Positions 37,502 through 45,702 of a stretch of 64,000 bases of DNA are shown here, piece after piece (position 1 is the first letter of the stretch; each line of letters begins with the position of its first letter). The DNA is from Polaribacter sp. NJDZ03 (GTDB taxonomy: Bacteria; Bacteroidota; Bacteroidia; Flavobacteriales; Flavobacteriaceae). The translations under genes and the position numbers were made by a program. The notes under the pieces were generated by a model. The model ran no database searches, had not been told where the DNA came from, and saw nothing but the letters and a program-made list of their open reading frames with translations. The stretch is taken from positions 3,211,001 to 3,275,000 of the forward strand of contig NZ_CP079195.1 in assembly GCF_019263805.1 (NCBI RefSeq). Reading direction: 5' to 3'.

Positions 37502-38335
37502 ATGATAAACAAATTACTAGTACTAAATTCTAATATCGATTTTAGTTTTCTACAAAAACTTTGGAACAATTTTACAGATTTTTTACCACAATTATTAAAA
37601 GGACTTCTTTTTCTAATAATAGGATGGCTTTTAATAAAGCTATTATTATATATTATTAAAAAAGCATTGGGTTATACCAAATTAGATAGCCTGCCAGAAA
37701 AACTACATGTAGATGAAATTTTTGGAGAATCATCTTTAAAAATTCAACCTACAAAAATAATTATAACTGCTATTAAATGGGTTTTAATTCTACTTTTTAT
37801 AATAGTAGGTGCAGAGTTGTTAGGTTTAAGAATGGTTTCTGAACAATTAAGTAATTTAATTGGGTATTTACCAAAGTTAATTAGTGCACTTGTTATTTTT
37901 GCAGTTGGTATTTACATAGCTAACTTGGTAAAGAAAACTTTGTTTTCTATGTTTAAATCTTTAGAGCTAACTGGTGGTAGTTTAGTGGGTAATATTGCAT
38001 TCTATTTAATAGCAATAGTAGTTACTGTTACAGCTTTAAACCAAGCAGGTGTTAATACAGATTTAATTACAAGCAACCTTTCTATAATTCTAGGAGCAAT
38101 TTTAGCATCTTTTACCATTGCTTTTGGTTTAGGTTCTAGAGATGTAATAAAGAGATTATTATTTGGTTATTATACTAGAAAAAATATACAAGAAGGAGAT
38201 AAAGTTAAGATGAATGGAGTAGAGGGTGTGGTTGCTATAATAGATAATATTTGTGTAGTATTAATTACCGAAAAAGGAAAAGTAATTATTCCAATAAAAG
38301 AAATAGTAGACAATCAAATAGAAGTATTTAATTAA
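37502..38335 (+). CDS. MscS-like mechanosensitive ion channel
   Basis: 277 residues. Conserved TM-helix repeats: about 30-52 (LPQLLKGLLFLIIGWLLIKL), about 83-105 (AIKWVLILLFIIVGAELLGL), about 122-147 (LPKLISALVIFAVGIYIANL) and about 165-185 (AFYLIAIVVTVTALNQAG). They end in the pore helix region (LSIILGAILASFTIAFGLGS) and a short beta domain (IQEGDKVKMNGVEGVV, IPIKEIVDNQIEVFN). Channels of this kind release solutes under hypo-osmotic stress. The C-terminal cytosolic part is shorter than in E. coli MscS. It is the third gene of the ECF sigma operon, which ends in a strong terminator. Confidence 0.88.
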   Translation: MINKLLVLNSNIDFSFLQKLWNNFTDFLPQLLKGLLFLIIGWLLIKLLLYIIKKALGYTKLDSLPEKLHVDEIFGESSLKIQPTKIIITAIKWVLILLFIIVGAELLGLRMVSEQLSNLIGYLPKLISALVIFAVGIYIANLVKKTLFSMFKSLELTGGSLVGNIAFYLIAIVVTVTALNQAGVNTDLITSNLSIILGAILASFTIAFGLGSRDVIKRLLFGYYTRKNIQEGDKVKMNGVEGVVAIIDNICVVLITEKGKVIIPIKEIVDNQIEVFN

Positions 38336-38402
38336 TTGTTTTTTAAGATTTTGATAGGACGTTGGGGGACGTACTATCATCTGTGTGAAATATCACAAAA
38401 AG

Positions 38403-38432
38403 AAAGAGACCGTGAAAACGGTCTCTTTTATT
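38403..38432 (+). terminator. terminator of the ECF sigma/MscS operon
   Basis: AAAGAGACCG (38403-38412) with CGGTCTCTTT (38419-38428), six-base loop, then T/A-rich tail. The A-run and T-run on both sides could let it work in both directions. Confidence 0.85.
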
Positions 38433-38511
38433 TTTTATAAAAGTCTCACAAGGCTTTGCTTTGGAGATTCTTGAATTGTGATTTCTGTAAAACGAAAATC
38501 ACTATTTCCTA

Positions 38512-39126
38512 CTAAAAAAGCCCGTTTATTTGAGCGTCTATTCTATCTATAATATATCCCAAATCTTCTTGATTGTCTACAAAATCTAAATTATCTACAT
38601 CAATTATTAATAATTTTCCCTTTGTATAAGTAGATATCCAAGCTTCATAACGTTCGTTTAATCTACTTAAATAATCGATACTAATAGAATTCTCATAATC
38701 TCTGCCACGTTTATGTATTTGTCCAACTAAGGTAGAAATGTCTGCACGTAAGTAAATTAATAAATCTGGTGGAGTTACAAGGTTTTCCATTAATTCAAAT
38801 AAAGAGCTATAATTACTATAATCTCTATTAGTCATTAAACCCATAGCGTGTAAATTAGGAGCAAAAATATGCGCATCTTCATAAATAGTTCTATCCTGAA
38901 TAATATTTTCACCAGACTCTCTTAATTCTAAAATCTGACGAAAACGACTATTTAAAAAATAAACTTGTAAATTAAAAGACCAACGTTCCATTTGTGTATA
39001 AAAATCGTCTAAATACGGATTTTCATCAACAGACTCAAAATGAGGTTTCCATTTGTAATGTTTGGCTAATAATTTGGTTAGCGTGGTTTTACCTGCGCCA
39101 ATATTTCCTGCAATTGCAACGTGCAT
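38512..39126 (-). CDS. deoxynucleoside kinase
   Basis: 204 residues. Phosphorylates deoxynucleosides in the salvage pathway. The N-terminal P-loop GNIGAGKTT begins at residue 7. The acidic HFESVDENPYLDDFY motif follows, then RWSFNLQVYFLNSRFRQ (substrate pocket), IQDRTIYEDAHIF (the DRS-like motif with catalytic Glu) and the lid RGRDYE. The family includes the dAK/dGK type; substrate choice cannot be read from sequence. A TACTTTTG promoter element lies at 39166-39159. Confidence 0.93.
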   Translation of the reverse strand: MHVAIAGNIGAGKTTLTKLLAKHYKWKPHFESVDENPYLDDFYTQMERWSFNLQVYFLNSRFRQILELRESGENIIQDRTIYEDAHIFAPNLHAMGLMTNRDYSNYSSLFELMENLVTPPDLLIYLRADISTLVGQIHKRGRDYENSISIDYLSRLNERYEAWISTYTKGKLLIIDVDNLDFVDNQEDLGYIIDRIDAQINGLF

Positions 39127-39474
39127 AAATTAAATTCTAATAAGATTAAACAGAGTTACAAAAGTAGGTAAAATAATAAATAGAAAAGGTGAACAAGTTA
39201 ATTTATAACTAAAATTTCTAATAGAGATTCTTTAAAAGTTAAAAATTATTTTTTAAATATTTATGTGTTTTAAGTTTAAAATAGGTAGAAATCTAACCTT
39301 AAATTAATTAGAACTAAGGTTTAAAAGAGAGGATAGATTGTAAGTTTTAATAACAAGTTTTTCTATCTAAAAAGTAAGTATTTAAAATTTGTTTTAAATG
39401 TAATTAAACTTTTGGTTTTTTTTAAAGTCTTAATAAATGTAACAAGCATCTATTACACAGAAAAATATAAATAT
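39127..39474. other. intergenic region between the divergent kinase and GLPGLI genes
   Basis: It holds the kinase promoter and a small inverted repeat, AACCTTA (39295-39301) with TAAGGTT (39315-39321). The rest is plain A/T-rich sequence; no promoter for the GLPGLI gene could be pinned down. Confidence 0.5.
39159..39166 (-). promoter_or_regulatory. -7 element of the deoxynucleoside kinase gene
   Basis: TACTTTTG on the minus strand, 33 bases before the ATG at 39126. Its -33 region is not convincing. Confidence 0.45.
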
Positions 39475-40326
39475 ATGAAACCACTATTTACTATTATTTT
39501 AACATTTGTAACTGTTGTTGTTTTTGGACAACAAAATTTTCAGGGAAAAGCAACTTATATGTCTAAGACTTCTATAGACTTAAATAATTTTGCACGAGGT
39601 GGAGAACAACTTTCTGAAGCAAGAAAAAAACAGCTTCAAGCAAGAATGAAATCTCAGTTAGAAAAAACATTTATTTTAAATTTTGATAAAAGTTCATCTC
39701 TTTATAAAGAAGACGAAAAATTGGAAGCACCAACAACAGGTGGCGGCGGAAGAGGACAAGGATTTGGTGGTTTTACTAGTGGAGGAACACAATATAAAAA
39801 TACGAAAGATAAAGTGGCATTAGAAGCTACCGAGTTTTTTGGAAAAAAGTTTTTAGTTTCTGATAAAATGGAACAACCACAATGGGAGTTAGGAGCAGAA
39901 ACCAAACAAATTGGTAGTTACCTTTGTTATAAAGCAACATTGCTTAAAGATGCAAACCCTTTAGATTTTTCTAACTTTAGAAGACCAGGAAGAGGTGAGG
40001 AAGCAGAAAAGAAAGAAGAAATAAAAGAAGTAAAACAAATATTAGTTACTGCTTGGTATACGCCACAAGTACCCGTAAGTAATGGTCCTGGAGAGTATTG
40101 GGGTTTACCTGGTTTAATTTTAGAAATAAATGAAGGAACTACTACTACTTTGTGTACAGAAATTGTATTAAATCCTTCAGAAAAAGAAGCGATAGAAGCA
40201 CCATCAAAAGGTAAAAAGATTACAAGAGAAAAATACACAGAAACCGTAACTAAAAAAATGGAAGAATTAAGACAAAACTTTCAAAATAGAGGTAGAGGTG
40301 GTAACCGTGGTGGTGGACGTAACTAA
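39475..40326 (+). CDS. GLPGLI family exported protein
   Basis: About 283 residues from the ATG at 39475. An earlier in-frame ATG at 39412 would add 21 residues ahead of an excellent signal peptide, so the later start is preferred. Signal peptide MKPLFTIILTFVTVVVFGQQ. The family signature GLPGLILEIN lies in the C-terminal half after WYTPQVPVSNGPGEYW. A Gly-rich stretch (TGGGGRGQGFGGFTSGG) and a Gly/Arg-rich C-terminus (NRGRGGNRGGGRN) are unusual additions. The family is found in Bacteroidota and its function is unknown. It is 34 bases upstream of an outer-membrane beta-barrel gene, the usual pairing, and probably forms an operon with it. Confidence 0.9.
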   Translation: MKPLFTIILTFVTVVVFGQQNFQGKATYMSKTSIDLNNFARGGEQLSEARKKQLQARMKSQLEKTFILNFDKSSSLYKEDEKLEAPTTGGGGRGQGFGGFTSGGTQYKNTKDKVALEATEFFGKKFLVSDKMEQPQWELGAETKQIGSYLCYKATLLKDANPLDFSNFRRPGRGEEAEKKEEIKEVKQILVTAWYTPQVPVSNGPGEYWGLPGLILEINEGTTTTLCTEIVLNPSEKEAIEAPSKGKKITREKYTETVTKKMEELRQNFQNRGRGGNRGGGRN

Positions 40327-40360
40327 ATCAAAAAAAATAATTAGAATTCAATTTTAACGA

Positions 40361-43093
40361 ATGAAAAAAATAATATTCTTAGCCATTTTTATGGTTACAG
40401 TTGTTGCGCATGCCCAAGTAAAATTAACAGGTATTGTTAAAGATAGTATTGGTGAACCTCTAGAAATGGCAAATGTATTAGCTATAGATAAGGTTACAAA
40501 TAAAATGTCATCTTACGGTTTTACAGATGAAAAAGGTTTTTATAAATTAAATGTAGCAAAAAATGCTACTATCTTATTAAAAATAAGTTATGTAGGTATG
40601 CTGTCTGCAGATTATACATTAGAAACTAAGTCAGATGATATTGTTACAAATGTAATGTTAGCTTTTGACAATGCATTAGACGGTATAAATATTGTTTCTA
40701 AAATGCCGGTTACTGTAAAAGGAGATACAATTGTGTACAATGCAGATTCTTTTCAAAATGGTACCGAAAGAAAACTAGAAGATGTTTTAAAGAAATTACC
40801 AGGTGTAGAAATTAATGATAATGGAGAAATTGAGGTAGAAGGCAAAACTGTAGAAAAAATAATGATCGATGGTAAAGATTTCTTTGATGGTGATACAAAA
40901 TTGGCTACCAAAAATATTCCTTCTAACGCATTAGATAAAATTGAAGTTTTAAGAAATTATGCAGATGTTAGTCAGCTTAGTGGTGTACAAAACAATCAAG
41001 ATAGAGTTGCCATAAATATTAAGTTAAAAGAAGGAAAAAAGAATTTCTGGTTTGGTGATATAACTGCTGGAGCAGGAAATGCGCCAGATGAAACCTTATA
41101 TTTATTACAACCAAAATTATTTTATTACTCTCCAAAATACACGATTAACGTTATTGGTGATGTAAATAATATGGGAGAAGTTGTTTTAGATAGGGGAGAT
41201 ATTAGAAGTTTTAGTGGTGGTTTTAGGAGCCAAAGTCCGTCTAACGGAACCAACTTAAGTTTGGCAAGTGCTGGTATTGGTTTTTTAACTGCAAATGCTA
41301 GAAACGCAAACAGAATAGAGACCAAGTTAACGGCTATGAATTTTAGTTATTCACCAACAACAAAACTAGATTTAAGCGGATTTTTAATATTCTCTAGTAA
41401 TAGCAACGGACAACAAAATAATGTAGATACAGATTATATAGATGCTGAGACACCAGATGAATATACCGAGAGCAAAACAGATCAAACAAGTAATACAGGA
41501 CTAATTAAATTGAGTGCTGGATATAAGCAAAATGCAAGAAAGCAATTTAATTATGATTTAATTGGTCGTTTTACAAACGAATTTAGAAAAGATGATGTTG
41601 TGTCTAATGTTTTAGGAAATATTACTGAAGATGAAAAAGCAACACCTTATACGATCAATCAAAATTTTAGTTATTTCTATACGGCAAATGAAAAAAATAT
41701 CTTTGCATTAGAAGCAAAACATTTATTACAAGATGAAGATCCTTTTTACGTAGCGTCTTTAGACAAAGATAATTATGTTGATGAGGCAGAAACTTTAGGT
41801 TTTACAGAGCCAAGAGCAACCAACGAGTATTACACATTAGAACAAGACAGACGTGTAAAGTCGAATCAATTAGACGTAAAGTTAGATTACTATAATATTT
41901 TAAATGATAAGAGTAATTTAAACTTTGTAGTTGGTACCATACAAAGTAAGCAAACCTTCGATTCTAAGTTTTTTCAAATTTTAGATGATGGTAGCGAATC
42001 TACTCCAACAGGAACTATTCCTGAAGATGATGATGCGAGATCATTTACAAACGATACAGAATATGGTTTTTCTGATATTTATGCAGGATTAAGATATCGT
42101 TTAAAAGCAGGTATTTTTACTTTTACTCCTGGTTTTACTTTGCATGCGTATGATGTGCAAAATACACAATATGGAACAGAAATTTTTGAAGATCAATTTC
42201 AAAAATTCTTTCCAGAATTGTCTATAATCGCACAGTTTAAACAAAGTGAATCTTTACAGTTTTCTTACAAACAGGAAGTTAATTTTACAGATGTAAATCA
42301 GCTTGCAAAAGGTATTGTAGCAAATAGTTATAGTTCTTTTTATTATGGTAACCACGAGTTGACTAATGCACATTTACATAATGTGAATTTAAATTACTCT
42401 AGCTTTAACTTATTTAATTACACAAATGTATTTGCGAGACTTAATTACAAAAAAACGATAGATCAAATTAACTCAAATACAATTTTTGAACCAGGTTCTG
42501 TTGTTTCTACGAGTACTTCTTTAAATTCACCTTTCGATAATGAGAGTTTTACGGGTTCTGCAAGAGTTGGTAAAACGTTTAATAAGATCAAAACATCATT
42601 AGGAGCTAATTATGGTTATAGTAAAACATTTCAGTCTTTAAATGATGAGTTTAATACAAATAAATTATTTTCTCAAAGTTATTCTGCAAGTGTAAGTACC
42701 AATTTTAATAAGGCTCCAAATGTATCGTTAGGATATAGATTAAGTTTATCAGACCAAGATAACAGTTCTAGAAATGCTATTGTAAAAGGTGTTACTAATG
42801 CACCTTCTATTAGTTTTGACGCCTATGTTTGGAAATCGTTAACGATTCGTTCAGATTTTTCTTACAATGAAGTAAAACAAGACGGAGTAGTTGCAAATAC
42901 TTTTCAAAGTTTAGATGCTACTTTTGCCTATAGAAAAGATAAAGATGCAAAATGGGAGTATGAGTTAGTAGGAAGCAATCTTTTAGCTTCTGGTTCTAGA
43001 GCATCTGTAAATACAAGTAATATAGCTTTTACAATAAATGAAACTTTTATTTTACCAAGGTTTATTAGTCTTAGAGTAAAATATCAACTGTAA
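40361..43093 (+). CDS. TonB-dependent receptor-like outer-membrane beta-barrel protein (GLPGLI partner)
   Basis: 910 residues. The signal peptide ends at residue 19 (VVAHAQ). A carboxypeptidase-regulatory-like domain covers about 20-105 (KLTGIVKDSIGEPLEMANVL). A plug-like domain follows (LEDVLKKLPGVEINDNGEIE, VEKIMIDGKDFFDGD, NIPSNALDKIEVLRNYAD). The rest is a long beta-barrel ending in RVKYQL. It belongs to the outer-membrane beta-barrel family commonly found next to GLPGLI proteins, with no SusD partner. The substrate is unknown. It ends in its own terminator. Confidence 0.9.
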   Translation: MKKIIFLAIFMVTVVAHAQVKLTGIVKDSIGEPLEMANVLAIDKVTNKMSSYGFTDEKGFYKLNVAKNATILLKISYVGMLSADYTLETKSDDIVTNVMLAFDNALDGINIVSKMPVTVKGDTIVYNADSFQNGTERKLEDVLKKLPGVEINDNGEIEVEGKTVEKIMIDGKDFFDGDTKLATKNIPSNALDKIEVLRNYADVSQLSGVQNNQDRVAINIKLKEGKKNFWFGDITAGAGNAPDETLYLLQPKLFYYSPKYTINVIGDVNNMGEVVLDRGDIRSFSGGFRSQSPSNGTNLSLASAGIGFLTANARNANRIETKLTAMNFSYSPTTKLDLSGFLIFSSNSNGQQNNVDTDYIDAETPDEYTESKTDQTSNTGLIKLSAGYKQNARKQFNYDLIGRFTNEFRKDDVVSNVLGNITEDEKATPYTINQNFSYFYTANEKNIFALEAKHLLQDEDPFYVASLDKDNYVDEAETLGFTEPRATNEYYTLEQDRRVKSNQLDVKLDYYNILNDKSNLNFVVGTIQSKQTFDSKFFQILDDGSESTPTGTIPEDDDARSFTNDTEYGFSDIYAGLRYRLKAGIFTFTPGFTLHAYDVQNTQYGTEIFEDQFQKFFPELSIIAQFKQSESLQFSYKQEVNFTDVNQLAKGIVANSYSSFYYGNHELTNAHLHNVNLNYSSFNLFNYTNVFARLNYKKTIDQINSNTIFEPGSVVSTSTSLNSPFDNESFTGSARVGKTFNKIKTSLGANYGYSKTFQSLNDEFNTNKLFSQSYSASVSTNFNKAPNVSLGYRLSLSDQDNSSRNAIVKGVTNAPSISFDAYVWKSLTIRSDFSYNEVKQDGVVANTFQSLDATFAYRKDKDAKWEYELVGSNLLASGSRASVNTSNIAFTINETFILPRFISLRVKYQL

Positions 43094-43113
43094 ATTAAGT
43101 CCCCTGTTTACTT

Positions 43114-43146
43114 AAAAAGAGCTCAATTTATTGAGCTCTTTTTCTT
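43114..43146 (+). terminator. terminator of the GLPGLI/beta-barrel operon
   Basis: AAAAAGAGCTCAA (43114-43126), loop TTTA, TTGAGCTCTTTTT (43131-43143): a perfect 13-bp stem ending in a T-run. Confidence 0.9.
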
Positions 43147-43167
43147 TTCTTTCTTTATTTTAGCCAA

Positions 43168-43938
43168 ATGAGTGTAGTAACAAGTAAAACCTTTTTTCCT
43201 GCCTTTATAAAATCAGTAGGATTCCTTTTTTTCTACATACTTATTGGTCTTTTTATAGACAGTGTTTATGTGACAGAAAATTACGGAGAGTCTCAATGGG
43301 TGGCAAATATTGTTATGGTAATTGTTTTTACGGTAACCTGTTTTAAAGTTTCACCAAGAATTAGAGAACAACTGTTTTACGCAGTTTTATTAGGTTTTTT
43401 TGGGGAATATTTGTTTTCTGTATCAATGGGTATGTACACGTATCGATTAGAAAACGTTCCTCATTATATTCCTATGGGGCATGCTTTAGTGTATGCTGGG
43501 GTTTTGTATTTCATGAAAACTGCTTTTACTAAAAAACATGATCAAAAATTAGAAAAAATATTAACTATTATCATTATAATATATGCTACTATATTTCTTG
43601 TTTTTAAGAATGATGTTTTTGGTTTTGTAATGACTGCAGGAACGCTTTTAATTTTGATAAAGAAACCTCGTGAACGGCTTTTTTATCTGACGATGTATTT
43701 AGCCGTTGCTTTTTTAGAAATAGTGGGTACAACATATCAATGTTGGTGGTGGCCAACAACAGCTTGGGGAATTTTTGATTTTTTACCAAGTCATAATCCT
43801 CCAACAGGAATTAGTTTTTTTTACTTTTTACTAGATTTAGGAACTTTGTGGTTTTATAAAAAACGACATAAAGCTGCTTGGTTAAGAATGAAAAATATTA
43901 GAAAGATTAGATTAAACCTTTCTAAAGCCACAAACTAA
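43168..43938 (+). CDS. polytopic membrane protein of unknown function
   Basis: 256 residues with about seven or eight hydrophobic spans, for example about 10-30 (FIKSVGFLFFYILIGLFIDS), 42-57 (VANIVMVIVFTVTC), 68-88, 100-116, 128-146 (ILTIIIIIYATIFLVF), 148-165, 172-190 and 214-232. A striking aromatic stretch, TTYQCWWWPTTAWGIFDFLP, lies near residues 190-209, and GHALVYAGV near 108. I do not recognise a family. It lies 48 bases upstream of gldA on the same strand, so co-transcription is possible, but no known gld or spr gene looks like this. Confidence 0.85.
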   Translation: MSVVTSKTFFPAFIKSVGFLFFYILIGLFIDSVYVTENYGESQWVANIVMVIVFTVTCFKVSPRIREQLFYAVLLGFFGEYLFSVSMGMYTYRLENVPHYIPMGHALVYAGVLYFMKTAFTKKHDQKLEKILTIIIIIYATIFLVFKNDVFGFVMTAGTLLILIKKPRERLFYLTMYLAVAFLEIVGTTYQCWWWPTTAWGIFDFLPSHNPPTGISFFYFLLDLGTLWFYKKRHKAAWLRMKNIRKIRLNLSKATN

Positions 43939-43986
43939 AAGTATTTTTATATCGTTAATTTAAATGATCACTAATTTTCTTACTAC

Positions 43987-44880
43987 ATGTCTATAAAAGT
44001 AACATCGGTTTCTAAAGTTTATAAAACACAAAAAGCATTACATAATGTTTCTTTTTCTGCGGATAAAGGACAAATAATTGGTTTTTTAGGGCCAAACGGA
44101 GCAGGGAAATCTACGATGATGAAAATCTTAACAGGTTTTATAAAACCAAATGAAGGTGCTGTTTTTGTAGATGAGGTAGATGTATTACAAAACCCATTAG
44201 AAGCACAAAAATCTATTGGGTATTTGCCAGAACATAACCCTTTATATATAGATATGTATGTGCGTGAATATTTACAGTTTCAAGCAACTATTTTTAAGGT
44301 TGATAAAAGCCAAATAGAAATTTGTATTGAAAAAGTTGGATTAACTGCAGAAGCTCATAAAAAAATAAATCAACTATCTAAAGGATATCAGCAAAGAGTT
44401 GGTTTGGCAGCTGCAATTTTACACAACCCCAAAGTGTTAATTTTAGATGAACCAACAACCGGGTTAGACCCGAATCAATTGGTAGAAATTAGAGCGCTTA
44501 TTAAAGAGTTAGGGAAAGAAAAAACGGTGCTTTTTTCTACACATATTATGCAAGAAGTAGAAGCGGTTTGCGATCGGGTGATCATCATTAAAAAAGGAGA
44601 ACTTTTAATCGATAAAAAACTAGCAGAGTTAAAAGAAAATAATCAGCAAGTAATAGAAGTTACGTTTGATTATAAGATTGAAGAGCAATTTATCAATAGA
44701 TTACCAAATGTGGTTTCTTATAAAAATAATTACGACAACACTTGGTTTATCACTTTTGAAAGTGAAGAAGATATGCGACCTGTTATTTTTGATTTTGCAC
44801 AAGAAAATGGCTTAAAAATTCTAAGCTTAAATACTCAAAACAAAAATCTAGAAACTCTTTTTAGAGAGGTTACTGCTTAG
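43987..44880 (+). CDS. gldA: gliding-associated ABC transporter ATPase GldA
   Basis: 297 residues, matching GldA length. Walker A GPNGAGKST at residues 35-43, Q-loop region LPEHNPLYIDMYV, signature LSKGYQQRVGLAAAIL, Walker B VLILDEPTTGLDP and switch FSTHIMQEVEAVCDR. GldA pairs with membrane proteins GldF and GldG in an ABC transporter needed for gliding in some flavobacteria. gldFG are not in the window; separation of gldA from gldFG is common. It agrees with the T9SS cargo proteins in this window, because gliding and T9SS go together. Confidence 0.9.
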   Translation: MSIKVTSVSKVYKTQKALHNVSFSADKGQIIGFLGPNGAGKSTMMKILTGFIKPNEGAVFVDEVDVLQNPLEAQKSIGYLPEHNPLYIDMYVREYLQFQATIFKVDKSQIEICIEKVGLTAEAHKKINQLSKGYQQRVGLAAAILHNPKVLILDEPTTGLDPNQLVEIRALIKELGKEKTVLFSTHIMQEVEAVCDRVIIIKKGELLIDKKLAELKENNQQVIEVTFDYKIEEQFINRLPNVVSYKNNYDNTWFITFESEEDMRPVIFDFAQENGLKILSLNTQNKNLETLFREVTA

Positions 44881-44902
44881 GCTTTAAGTAATAAGTTATA
44901 AA

Positions 44903-44995
44903 GTTTGTCACTTCGAAGTTATGTAAAGTCGCATAGCGGTGATGACAGAAATTTAACGGTTTATGAGATTTCTCTCTCCGATCGAAATGACAAAC
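44903..44995. repeat. 93-bp interspersed element with terminal inverted repeats
   Basis: GTTTGTCACTTCGA (44903-44916) and TCGAAATGACAAAC (44982-44995) are inverted copies with one mismatch, flanked by AAA. The interior contains GAGATTTCTCTCTCCGATCG. Short elements with GTCATTTCGA ends and a GAGATTTCTC core are common between flavobacterial genes. It is non-coding and lies between the convergent gldA and HAD genes. Confidence 0.65.
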
Positions 44996-45004
44996 TGTAC
45001 ATAA

Positions 45005-45035
45005 AACCTTCAAACTTGTTACTTGTGTGAAGGTT
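45005..45035. terminator. weak hairpin between convergent gldA and HAD genes
   Basis: AACCTTCA (45005-45012) and TGAAGGTT (45028-45035) form a perfect 8-bp stem, but no good T-run follows on either strand. It might terminate either transcript. Confidence 0.35.
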
Positions 45036-45051
45036 ACTTAATTTTGAAATA

Positions 45052-45702
45052 TTATTTAGTCAAATACTCATAAGCTTCCAACAAAGTAGGAAAAACTAAA
45101 ATACTTCCAGCTTCTTTTAGTTCTTCTTCAGAATATTGAGTTGTAATTCCAATAGCAACCATTCCTGCTGCTTTTGCAGCTTTTGTGCCTGTTAAGCTAT
45201 CTTCAAAAACCCAAATATCTTTAAAATCGTTTTCTTTAAAACCTAGTGTTTCTGCAAGCAGTATGTAGGCTTCTGGTGCTGGTTTTGGTTTTACATAATC
45301 TTGTACGCCAAAAACAGTGGTAAAATTTAAATTTAAATGATGAACACTATTTTTTAAAAACTGTTTAGTTGCGTTACTAGCAATTCCATAAGGAATATTC
45401 TTTTTAGATAAAAGTGCAGTAAATTCTCTAACACCAGGCAATAATTTAGGAGCTGTAAAGTGTATGTCTAAATGTTTATCTTTTAAGGAATATAATTCTT
45501 CAGTTCGCTTTTCTTCTCCAATAACACTACAGAAATATTCTGCAATAATCATTGGAGATTTTCCTGCATGAAATTTAGGAAAAGGAGCTATTTCTTTGTT
45601 AAATAATTCTTTAAAAGCAGATGCCCAGGCAGAACCATGACTTTCGAAACTATCTACAACTACGCCATCAAAATCGAATAAAAATCCTTTAGGGTTTGCC
45701 AT
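45052..45702 (-). CDS. HAD-superfamily phosphatase (beta-phosphoglucomutase-like)
   Basis: 216 residues. Motif I FLFDFDGVVVDS (nucleophile Asp and acid Asp), a helical cap, motif II IASNATKQF, motif III Lys in KPKPAPEAYILLAE, and motif IV VFEDSLTGTKAAKAAGM. Such enzymes dephosphorylate small sugar phosphates or phosphoglycolate; the substrate is not determinable here. Its ATG overlaps the stop of the flavin-dependent oxidase gene (TAATG), which suggests translational coupling and a shared pathway. Confidence 0.9.
   Translation of the reverse strand: MANPKGFLFDFDGVVVDSFESHGSAWASAFKELFNKEIAPFPKFHAGKSPMIIAEYFCSVIGEEKRTEELYSLKDKHLDIHFTAPKLLPGVREFTALLSKKNIPYGIASNATKQFLKNSVHHLNLNFTTVFGVQDYVKPKPAPEAYILLAETLGFKENDFKDIWVFEDSLTGTKAAKAAGMVAIGITTQYSEEELKEAGSILVFPTLLEAYEYLTK

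Noticed and set aside
39412..39474. Extended start of the GLPGLI protein
   Set aside because: The 21 extra residues precede a complete signal peptide starting at 39475 and have no similarity to the family.
40361..43093. SusC/SusD polysaccharide utilisation locus
   Set aside because: None of the three TonB-dependent receptors has a SusD-like lipoprotein or glycoside hydrolase next to it.
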